Source: G963677485 sp964519405 (lineage in GTDB: Bacteria > Armatimonadota > HRBIN16). From it: a DNA stretch of 37,687 nucleotides. This document shows positions 31,885 through 37,687 of this stretch, in pieces. Position 1 is the first letter of the stretch. The number at the start of each line of letters is the position of its first letter. The stretch is from NCBI GenBank assembly GCA_964519405.1, contig CAZFLA010000018.1, forward strand, positions 1 through 37,687, read 5' to 3'. The translations under genes were made by a program, and so were the position numbers. Under the pieces are notes generated by a model. The model saw only the letters and a program-made list of their open reading frames with translations. It was not told where the DNA came from and made no database searches.

Positions 31885-33285
31885 TTACTGGACTTCGATC
31901 TTCCAGGTGGTACCGGATGGCCCATCCTGAAGAATGATGTTATGCGATTTAAGGTCATCCCTAATCGCATCGGATATTTTCCAGTTTTTCGCTTCACGTG
32001 CGAGCTGTCTCCACCTTATCGCAGCTTCAATAAGTATGGTTGTCAGTTCGCTATCAACTTTACTATCTTCGACTAGAAGATTTCTAAAACCTAGGGTCTC
32101 AGCCATCTTTGTGAGTGCCGCGGAGAGTGCCGCAAGTCGCTTCACATCATCTGGATTTTCATCGACAGACTTGTTGATCTCACTAACAAGCTCAAACATG
32201 ATGCCGATTGCAGATGCGCTGTTGAAGTCATGATTCATGGCGTCAGCAAATCGCGACCAGTAAGCTTCATCAGCTTGTTCTGATGTATCAGCAATGATGT
32301 TATGTGCTCTTGAGTAAGCTGTGCGCATGCGTGTCACAGCTGTGGCTGTTTGTGCTAACCGTTCCCGACTGAAGTCTAGAGGACTTCGGTAGTCGGTGCC
32401 GATGAGGAACATTCGCAGAATATCTGGGTCGAACTCAGCCAGGATCTCTTCGGCTGTTAGGAAGTTGCCAAGTGACTTGGACATCTTTTCTTTGCCCAAT
32501 GTCACGCTGCCCCAATGAACCCAATATTTCGCGAATTGTCCGTCAAGGTATGCTTCTGCCTGCGCAATTTCATTCTCATGATGGGGGAAGATAAGGTCAT
32601 TTCCGCCCGCGTGAATGTCAAATCCCTTACCAAGGAACTTCAGGCTCATGGCAGAACACTCTATGTGCCAACCTGGACGTCCTGCTCCCCATGGGCTGTC
32701 CCATGAAGGTTCACCCGGTTTTGCGGATTTCCACAGCGCGAAGTCTTCAGCATTTTGCTTTCGCTCGTCGACATCAATCCGGTATCCCGATTGAACATCC
32801 TCGATATTGCGTCCGCTTAATTTGCCATACTCTTTGAAACTACTAACTTTAAAATAGACATCGCCATCGACTGCATAAGCATGTCCCTTGTCGATAAGTA
32901 CCTGCACCATCTCAATGATGCTGTCCATTTCTTCTGTCACACGGCACCAATGAATCGGCAGAATGTTCAGCGTATCTAGCACGTTCAGGTAGATGGCGCT
33001 GTATTTCTTTGCGACATCTTCTGCTGATAGGCCTTCAGTTTCGGATTTTGCGATGATCTTGTCATCAATATCAGTGAAGTTCTGAACCATCTCAACTTGG
33101 TAACCAAGTTCGATGAACCACCTTCGAATGACATCGAAAATGATGGCACCGCGAATATGTCCGATATGGGGAGGCCCTTGAGCTGTCAAGCCACAAGCGT
33201 AAATCGACACTTTATTAGCATCGCGGGGAACGAACTCCTCTTCGGTGCGGGTCATACTGTTATATATTTTTAAAGATGACATCAT
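31885..33285 (-). CDS. cysS: Cysteinyl-tRNA synthetase
   Basis: The 466-aa class I synthetase has the zinc-binding Cys in IYACGLTAQGPPHIGHIRG followed by its HIGH motif. Further zinc ligands are in WHIECSAMS and DLIFPHHENEIAQAEA. The KMSKS loop is KEKMSKSLGNFL, and a helical DALR-type domain and short C-terminal domain follow. It charges tRNA-Cys with cysteine. Two tandem ATGs (33285, 33282) follow AGGAG. It lies 9 nt downstream of cysE in the same direction; the cysE-cysS pair is common in Firmicutes and relatives and couples cysteine synthesis with its use in translation. Confidence 0.98.
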   Translation of the reverse strand: MMSSLKIYNSMTRTEEEFVPRDANKVSIYACGLTAQGPPHIGHIRGAIIFDVIRRWFIELGYQVEMVQNFTDIDDKIIAKSETEGLSAEDVAKKYSAIYLNVLDTLNILPIHWCRVTEEMDSIIEMVQVLIDKGHAYAVDGDVYFKVSSFKEYGKLSGRNIEDVQSGYRIDVDERKQNAEDFALWKSAKPGEPSWDSPWGAGRPGWHIECSAMSLKFLGKGFDIHAGGNDLIFPHHENEIAQAEAYLDGQFAKYWVHWGSVTLGKEKMSKSLGNFLTAEEILAEFDPDILRMFLIGTDYRSPLDFSRERLAQTATAVTRMRTAYSRAHNIIADTSEQADEAYWSRFADAMNHDFNSASAIGIMFELVSEINKSVDENPDDVKRLAALSAALTKMAETLGFRNLLVEDSKVDSELTTILIEAAIRWRQLAREAKNWKISDAIRDDLKSHNIILQDGPSGTTWKIEVQ

Positions 33286-33294
33286 GATCTCCTA

Positions 33295-34002
33295 TCATCC
33301 GTTACTCGATGTTTTTTGTGTTTCTATGATCTCTTTAAGCCGTTTCACTTCTGCAAGAAGGTCAATATGCCATTCAGCAAGCTGTTGAACTTGGTGCTGC
33401 ATACTGAGGTCGAACTCGCCTTCAGGGTCAAGGCTGTTCACCACGTTGTCCATAACCTCAGGTTTGTCATCTACCTTTACACCATCGCGCGTTACAATGC
33501 GCCCTGGTACTCCGACCACAGTGCAGTTGTCGGGAATATTCTTGTTTACTACGGCGTTAGCACCGATGCGGCAGTTGTTGCCTATGGTAATAGCTCCAAC
33601 GATCTTGGCGCCCATGCCGATAAGCACATTATCACCGATAGTTGGGTGTCGTTTACCTTTTTCGAGTGTGGTGCCGCCAAGGGTGACGAGATGATACATG
33701 AGAACATCGTCACCGATTTCCGCGGTTTCACCAATGACCACACCCATACCATGGTCGATAAAAAACCGGCGTCCGATGATGGCCCCTGGGTGAATCTCTA
33801 TCCCTGTGCAGAACCGACTAAACTGTGAGAAGAATCGAGCTAATGTAAACAACTTCGCTTTATACAACGGATGAGCGATTCTATGCATCCAAACGGCATG
33901 TAAGCCTGGATACGTTAAAACTTCAAAGAAAGACTTAGCTGCGGGGTCCTTGCGAAAAACTGTCTGGATGTCTTCATGCATGCGTGCGAACATATTGAAC
34001 AT
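33295..34002 (-). CDS. cysE: Serine O-acetyltransferase
   Basis: The 235-aa enzyme has the compact EpsC/CysE layout. An N-terminal helical part (MHEDIQTVFRKDPAAKSFFEVLTYPGLHAVWMHRIAHPLY) precedes the beta-helix. Key motifs are IEIHPGAIIGRRFFIDHGMG with the catalytic Asp-His, VVIGETAEIGDDVLMYHLVTLGGT and VVGVPGRIV. A C-terminal extension (about 175-235) with a short coiled coil (LLAEVKRLKEIIETQ) is longer than usual. It forms O-acetylserine from serine and acetyl-CoA, the first step in cysteine synthesis. It is distinct from the CysE-like protein at 1267, which lacks this N-terminal domain. Confidence 0.96.
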   Translation of the reverse strand: MFNMFARMHEDIQTVFRKDPAAKSFFEVLTYPGLHAVWMHRIAHPLYKAKLFTLARFFSQFSRFCTGIEIHPGAIIGRRFFIDHGMGVVIGETAEIGDDVLMYHLVTLGGTTLEKGKRHPTIGDNVLIGMGAKIVGAITIGNNCRIGANAVVNKNIPDNCTVVGVPGRIVTRDGVKVDDKPEVMDNVVNSLDPEGEFDLSMQHQVQQLAEWHIDLLAEVKRLKEIIETQKTSSNG

Positions 34003-34028
34003 GACAGGCGAGTGGATATCCCCTTAGT

Positions 34029-34070
34029 TAAATAGAAATAGATATATATCTGTACAACTAAATTGTACCA
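34029..34070 (-). promoter_or_regulatory. Promoter region of cysE-cysS with overlapping palindrome
   Basis: On the minus strand an extended -10 TGGTACAAT lies at 34070-34062. A perfect inverted repeat GTACAA-N5-TTGTAC (34052-34068) overlaps it. A second reading uses TTGTAC (34057-34052) as -35 and TATTTA (34034-34029) as -10 with a 17-bp spacer. Either start leaves a leader of about 20-55 nt. A repressor on the palindrome would block both. Confidence 0.45.
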
Positions 34071-34099
34071 CGCTGGTATGGGGGATTTCATGCTGAGAG

Positions 34100-35197
34100 T
34101 TAGAAGCGTGAAGCCGTTTCCGCTCGGTTTATGGCAAGAAGCAGGCCTACGGCTGATAAGCACGAAATCATGGCGCTTCCGCCAAAACTGATAAATGGCA
34201 GCCATACTCCTACTACAGGAAAAATACCGATCACCATACCGATATTAATGATAATATGGTAGGAAAAGAATGTAAATATGCCTGCGGCTAAAGCGCGAGA
34301 ATACGTCGTGTTCGCCTGATACACAATTAACAAAACGCGCCATAGGAACAACGCATAGATAACCAATAATACAATGCTGCCTGCAAACCCTACCTCTTCA
34401 CCAATCACGGTAAATACGAAGTCAGTGTGCTGCTCTGGTATAAAATGCAGACGGTTTTGAGTGCCTGAAAATAGCCCCTTACCTGTGATCTGTCCGCTGC
34501 CGACTGCGATCCTAGCTTGTATGACATGGTAACCAGCATCCCGAGGGTCGCTGGCTGGATTGATAAAAGCGGTAATTCTTTTCTTTTGGTAATCTTTGAG
34601 AACGCCCGTCTGCCAGATCATGCCGAACCCCAATAAACCCATTAACGCGACTAATGCCAGCAGCCGTTTAGGGGCGCCTGAAACTAACATGATCCCTGCC
34701 CATATGGCAAAGATAACCAATGATGTGCCAAGGTCGGGTTGAGCAAATACGAGCAATGCGGGGAATCCGATATGAATCAGCGACTTAGCGAATACTATGG
34801 GGTTGCGCACATTGTCTTCATATCTTGCGACGAAATCGGCCAACGATATCGTAAGCAAAACCTTAGCAACCTCGCTGGGCTGAAGGTTGAAGCCGCCTAC
34901 TAAGGGGATCCATCTTTGTGCACCTTTAGCCGCTTTGCCCATGATGTCAACAACTAACAACAAGACGATATTAGTTGAATAGAGAGCGATACGCCAGTTT
35001 CGGTAGACCTGTACGGGGATATTGCTAATGACGGCTAGCGAAAACAAACCTATAGCCATAGCTACGAGCTGTTTTTTGACCAGATTCACACCGGCATCGT
35101 TCTGCACAGCGCTGTATATGCACACCAGTCCAATGATGCACAAAATGAGGGTGAGCCCCAGCAACATCCAATCAATCTGCTGCAGCCGTTTAATCAT
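34100..35197 (-). CDS. rodA: Rod-shape SEDS glycosyltransferase RodA
   Basis: The 365-aa protein has about ten membrane helices and SEDS motifs: GFNLQPSEVAKVLL, FAQPDLGTSLV, an outer loop with FIPEQHTDFVFTVIGEEVG, and a final VGVWLPFISFGGSAM. It polymerises lipid II into glycan strands for cell elongation with a class B penicillin-binding protein. RodA is favoured over FtsW by length and by the 'LFSGTQNRLHFIPEQHTDF' loop. The usual Pro in the last motif is Trp here (GVWLPF). No PBP2 or MreBCD gene is in the window. Its start overlaps the stop of the zinc-ribbon protein by 4 nt. Confidence 0.93.
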   Translation of the reverse strand: MIKRLQQIDWMLLGLTLILCIIGLVCIYSAVQNDAGVNLVKKQLVAMAIGLFSLAVISNIPVQVYRNWRIALYSTNIVLLLVVDIMGKAAKGAQRWIPLVGGFNLQPSEVAKVLLTISLADFVARYEDNVRNPIVFAKSLIHIGFPALLVFAQPDLGTSLVIFAIWAGIMLVSGAPKRLLALVALMGLLGFGMIWQTGVLKDYQKKRITAFINPASDPRDAGYHVIQARIAVGSGQITGKGLFSGTQNRLHFIPEQHTDFVFTVIGEEVGFAGSIVLLVIYALFLWRVLLIVYQANTTYSRALAAGIFTFFSYHIIINIGMVIGIFPVVGVWLPFISFGGSAMISCLSAVGLLLAINRAETASRF

Positions 35198-36111
35198 CTA
35201 TTACTCTGAAGCCTACTCTTTGCGATAATATTGTTCAATAACGGAATGTCGTTTGGGGTGAGCCGGATATCATAACAAATATCCCACATCCACTGGCCAT
35301 TGGTGCTTTTTGTAAAGGTTAATGTATACACATGTCGCTTGGCATTCGATTCGGTAAAGCGACAAGCGATACTGTTTCGTCCAATTTGTGTTCCGTCACT
35401 AACAACAGTGTGCTTCATTTGCCATATTTCCGCCAGGTATCGGAGCTTTTGTGAATTGAATCGATCCGGGTGATGGCATAAATGTTTGATATCACTCGCA
35501 TTTGTCATCAGACGTCCAAAATGAGCTCTCCATAACGTGTGATCGAATAGCCATTGATAATCACGCTGGTTTATAGCTGTTGCATATTGCTTTGCCGATT
35601 GATGCGTTTGTTGAACAGGGTTAGGTATCGATTGAAGATACCGCCGATACATCGCGTAGGGAATACTGATGACTGAAGCAATCAGCAACACAATCACGAT
35701 CCTTCGCATGAAAACAAACCATCGTGACATGCGGTATCTGCGCGCATACTTCCTGATGATCCGCGGATTCAGAAAGTCCGGTAATTGCAGAGATACAGGC
35801 TGATATTTGGGCTGTATCAATGGAGGTGTTGACGAGGATTCATCTTCGGGCGAACCGGCTGCTTCGACAACAATCTGTTCACTATCTTGCGGGGCAGCTG
35901 AATTCTGCGACATTGGGACTTCGTCAACATCAGTCGTCTCGTAGGAATCGTCTGTGTGAACAATGTTTAGGTTGATGGCTATTTGTTCAACACTAGGAAG
36001 AGATATGGGAAATATGGGAGCGTAACACATATGACAGGAGGTACGACCAGGAATCACTGCTGCTCCACAGCGTCTGCATAACGGTATCTCGGGATCTAAG
36101 CTATCTTCCAT
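35194..36111 (-). CDS. Zinc-ribbon single-pass membrane protein of unknown function
   Basis: The 305-aa protein opens with a CxxC-x11-CxxC zinc ribbon (CRRCG ... CHMCYAPI, about residues 12-30) and a long acidic, Ser/Pro-rich linker (40-115). A basic stretch comes before one membrane helix (about 136-152, IVIVLLIASVISIPYAM). A C-terminal extracytoplasmic domain (about 165-305) begins HQSAKQYATAINQRDYQWLFDHT, which resembles the start of NTF2-like or DUF4878-like folds. The cytoplasmic zinc ribbon plus outer domain suggests a sensor or scaffold. Translational overlap with rodA hints at a role in envelope growth, which is inference. No family name is recognised. Confidence 0.75.
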   Translation of the reverse strand: MEDSLDPEIPLCRRCGAAVIPGRTSCHMCYAPIFPISLPSVEQIAINLNIVHTDDSYETTDVDEVPMSQNSAAPQDSEQIVVEAAGSPEDESSSTPPLIQPKYQPVSLQLPDFLNPRIIRKYARRYRMSRWFVFMRRIVIVLLIASVISIPYAMYRRYLQSIPNPVQQTHQSAKQYATAINQRDYQWLFDHTLWRAHFGRLMTNASDIKHLCHHPDRFNSQKLRYLAEIWQMKHTVVSDGTQIGRNSIACRFTESNAKRHVYTLTFTKSTNGQWMWDICYDIRLTPNDIPLLNNIIAKSRLQSNR

Positions 36112-36191
36112 AGTGGTGTTCAGTCGCCTCTGAAAAAACTTGTCATAATTACAAACTCACATGCAGGAAAAACACACGGCAAAACGGAAAC

Positions 36192-36227
36192 TACCATGGT
36201 AATGTCATACCACATATGGTTAACCAT
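36192..36227. promoter_or_regulatory. Palindromic operator-like cluster upstream of xylulokinase gene
   Basis: Two perfect palindromes, TACCATGGTA (36192-36201) and ATGGTTAACCAT (36216-36227), share ACCAT/ATGGT half-sites. They lie 25-60 nt before the xylB start, in the 140-nt divergent spacer. They are a plausible site for a sugar-responsive repressor; none is encoded in the window. Confidence 0.4.
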
Positions 36228-36251
36228 TAACTAGCATTTTAGAGGTTATTT

Positions 36252-37687
36252 ATGCAGTATCTGCTAGGCATTGATCTTGGAACAAGCGGCGTTAAAACGC
36301 TGTTGATAGATATTGAAGGACACGTCATAACCAGCGCTACCGTGGAGTACCCGCTTTATACCCCTAAACCGCTCTGGGCTGAACAAAACCCCGAAGATTG
36401 GTGGAAAGGGACCGTCAGTTCCGTTCAACAAGTCATTCAGAAGTCGGGCATTGATGCTCATGATATACGCGGTATCGGACTGTCTGGACAGATGCATGGA
36501 TCTGTGTTCCTTGACAGTGCAGGGAACGTCATAAGACCTGCGTTGTTGTGGTGTGATCAACGCACCCAAGCTGATTGCGACTGGATTACCGATACCATTG
36601 GTTACGACAATGTCATCAACTACACACTTAACCCCGTGTTGACAGGTTTTACCGCAGGAAAGATCGTGTGGCTGCGTAACAATGAACCGGAAAACTACGC
36701 CCAAGTAGCTAAAGTCTTGCTGCCAAAAGACTACATCCGGTACAAACTGAGTTCGCAATTTGCAGGTGAAGTAAGCGATGCCTCAGGTACAGCTCTCTTT
36801 GATGTTCGCAACCGTAGGTGGAGTTCCGAAATGCTGGAGGGTGCTCAGATCCCAGTAAACTGGATGGTGCCTGTGTATGAATCTGTAGAACCCAGCACCA
36901 AGCTGAGTGAATCTGCTGCTAGGGAGACAGGATTAGTCACCGGAACTCCAATTGTGGGAGGTGCAGGAGATCAAGCAGCCGGTGCCGTGGGCAACGGTAT
37001 TGTGGAATCAGGAGTAGTTTCGGTATCGATGGGCACCTCGGGTGTTGTGTTTGCATTCGCTGATGAACCTGTTCTTGATGCCAAACAACGTATGCATACT
37101 TTTTGTCATGCTGTGCCCGGGAAATGGCATGTGATGGGCGTCATGCTTTCGGCAGGGGGCAGTTTGCGATGGTATCGTGATGAACTGTGTCAGCAGGAGA
37201 TGGCTACCGCGCAACTGCTGCGTAAAGATGCGTATGAGCTAATTACCGCAGAAGCAGAAACCATAACCCCTGGATGCGAGGGGACAATATTCCTTCCTTA
37301 CTTAACGGGTGAGCGGACACCGCATAAAGACCCAAACGCTAGAGGAGTGTTCTTCGGCCTCACTCTGCGCAGCACCAAAGCGCAGATGGCGAGAAGCATT
37401 CTTGAGGGTGTCTGCTATGGTCTTCGCGACTCCTTTGAAATTATGCAGGAGATGGACATACCTGTTACACAGAGCAGAGTTTCGGGAGGCGGAGCTCGAA
37501 GTTCTGTGTGGCGCAAGATACTGGCTGATGTGACGGGAATGAACCAGTCTGTGATCAATATCGATGAAGGGCCAGCGCTGGGAGTAGCGATCCTGGCAGG
37601 GGTTGGCACGGGGGTATGGAGCAGCGTTTCCGAGGCTTGCCGGTCGATTGTCTCAGTGGTAACGACCACAAATGCCGATAATATCCA
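36252..37687 (+). CDS. xylB: Xylulokinase (FGGY family), 3' end outside window
   Basis: About 478 codons are visible from the ATG at 36252, with AGAGG 6 nt upstream; the C-terminus lies past the right edge. The N-terminal FGGY domain begins YLLGIDLGTSGVKTLLID, with the substrate-binding GLSGQMHGSVFLD and LLWCDQRTQADCDW. The C-terminal domain has VGGAGDQAAGAVGNG, VSVSMGTSGVVFAF, then IFLPYLTGERTPHKDPNARG and VSGGGARSSVWRKILADV. These are typical XylB motifs rather than glycerol or gluconate kinase. It phosphorylates D-xylulose to xylulose 5-phosphate. Full enzymes are about 500 aa, so only a short end is missing. Xylose isomerase and transport genes may follow outside. Confidence 0.95.
   Translation, partial: MQYLLGIDLGTSGVKTLLIDIEGHVITSATVEYPLYTPKPLWAEQNPEDWWKGTVSSVQQVIQKSGIDAHDIRGIGLSGQMHGSVFLDSAGNVIRPALLWCDQRTQADCDWITDTIGYDNVINYTLNPVLTGFTAGKIVWLRNNEPENYAQVAKVLLPKDYIRYKLSSQFAGEVSDASGTALFDVRNRRWSSEMLEGAQIPVNWMVPVYESVEPSTKLSESAARETGLVTGTPIVGGAGDQAAGAVGNGIVESGVVSVSMGTSGVVFAFADEPVLDAKQRMHTFCHAVPGKWHVMGVMLSAGGSLRWYRDELCQQEMATAQLLRKDAYELITAEAETITPGCEGTIFLPYLTGERTPHKDPNARGVFFGLTLRSTKAQMARSILEGVCYGLRDSFEIMQEMDIPVTQSRVSGGGARSSVWRKILADVTGMNQSVINIDEGPALGVAILAGVGTGVWSSVSEACRSIVSVVTTTNADNI

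Noticed and set aside
36264..36758. Minus-strand open frame of 164 codons opposite xylulokinase
   Set aside because: It lies wholly antisense to a clear XylB sequence and has no recognisable motif.
1..37687. tRNA, rRNA, CRISPR array or insertion sequence
   Set aside because: Spacers were read for cloverleaf-like arms, regular repeats and terminal repeats; none was found, though a covariance search could still detect small RNAs.

Overview
This 37.7 kb window is a gene-dense bacterial chromosome segment of intermediate GC content. It has short spacers, many start/stop overlaps, and several TTG or GTG starts. I see no rRNA, tRNA, insertion sequence, phage gene or CRISPR array. The combination of VanW/G5 protein, MutS2, a cysE-cysS pair, an ANTAR regulator with a GAF/HisKA_2 kinase, DUF1638 with a corrinoid protein, and an OPT-like transporter beside an M28/FtsX fusion suggests a deep-branching Terrabacteria-type lineage. 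Armatimonadota is my best guess from gene content, held with low confidence because no marker in the window settles it.

Layout. (1) 1-1935, minus strand: a GmhB-like HAD phosphatase cut by the left edge, YebC, and a hexapeptide acetyltransferase. (2) 1936-2226: a divergent control region carrying three evenly spaced palindromes over a plausible promoter. (3) 2227-3294, plus: a membrane acyltransferase followed by a terminator. (4) 3597-13260, plus: a seven-gene operon ending in a strong terminator at 13298-13331. It encodes a giant permease with a degenerate M28 peptidase ectodomain, an OPT-like transporter, a TatA-like protein, an unknown protein with two repeated halves, a PqqD-like protein, a minimal FtsX permease and a LolD/MacB-type ATPase. 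(5) 13421-17917, plus: Trm112-like protein, AroQ, M24 aminopeptidase, periplasmic 5'-nucleotidase and class III aminotransferase. (6) 18028-19460: DUF1638 and a corrinoid protein, preceded by a long nested inverted repeat and followed by a terminator. (7) 19607-25162: ANTAR regulator, its kinase, a C4 zinc-ribbon coiled-coil protein and MutS2. (8) 25179-36111, minus: ComEA, a GT-C-like membrane protein, DUF4432, an unknown family, a tRNA-dihydrouridine synthase, VanW/G5, CysS, CysE, RodA and a zinc-ribbon membrane protein. (9) 36252-37687, plus: xylulokinase, cut by the right edge, behind a palindrome-rich promoter region.

How the genes fit together. Housekeeping functions dominate: tRNA charging and modification, cysteine synthesis, shikimate pathway, cell elongation and ribosome or DNA rescue. 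The standout is region 4. One ATPase sits with two very unequal FtsX-type permeases, one of which carries an M28-fold ectodomain that has lost its metal ligands. Encoded with them are a peptide-type transporter and a protein resembling RiPP recognition domains. I read it as a candidate undescribed envelope transport or mechanotransmission machine that handles a peptide or protein; this is inference. The ANTAR/kinase pair and the corrinoid pair both lack their expected partners (RNA targets; methyltransferase) in the window.
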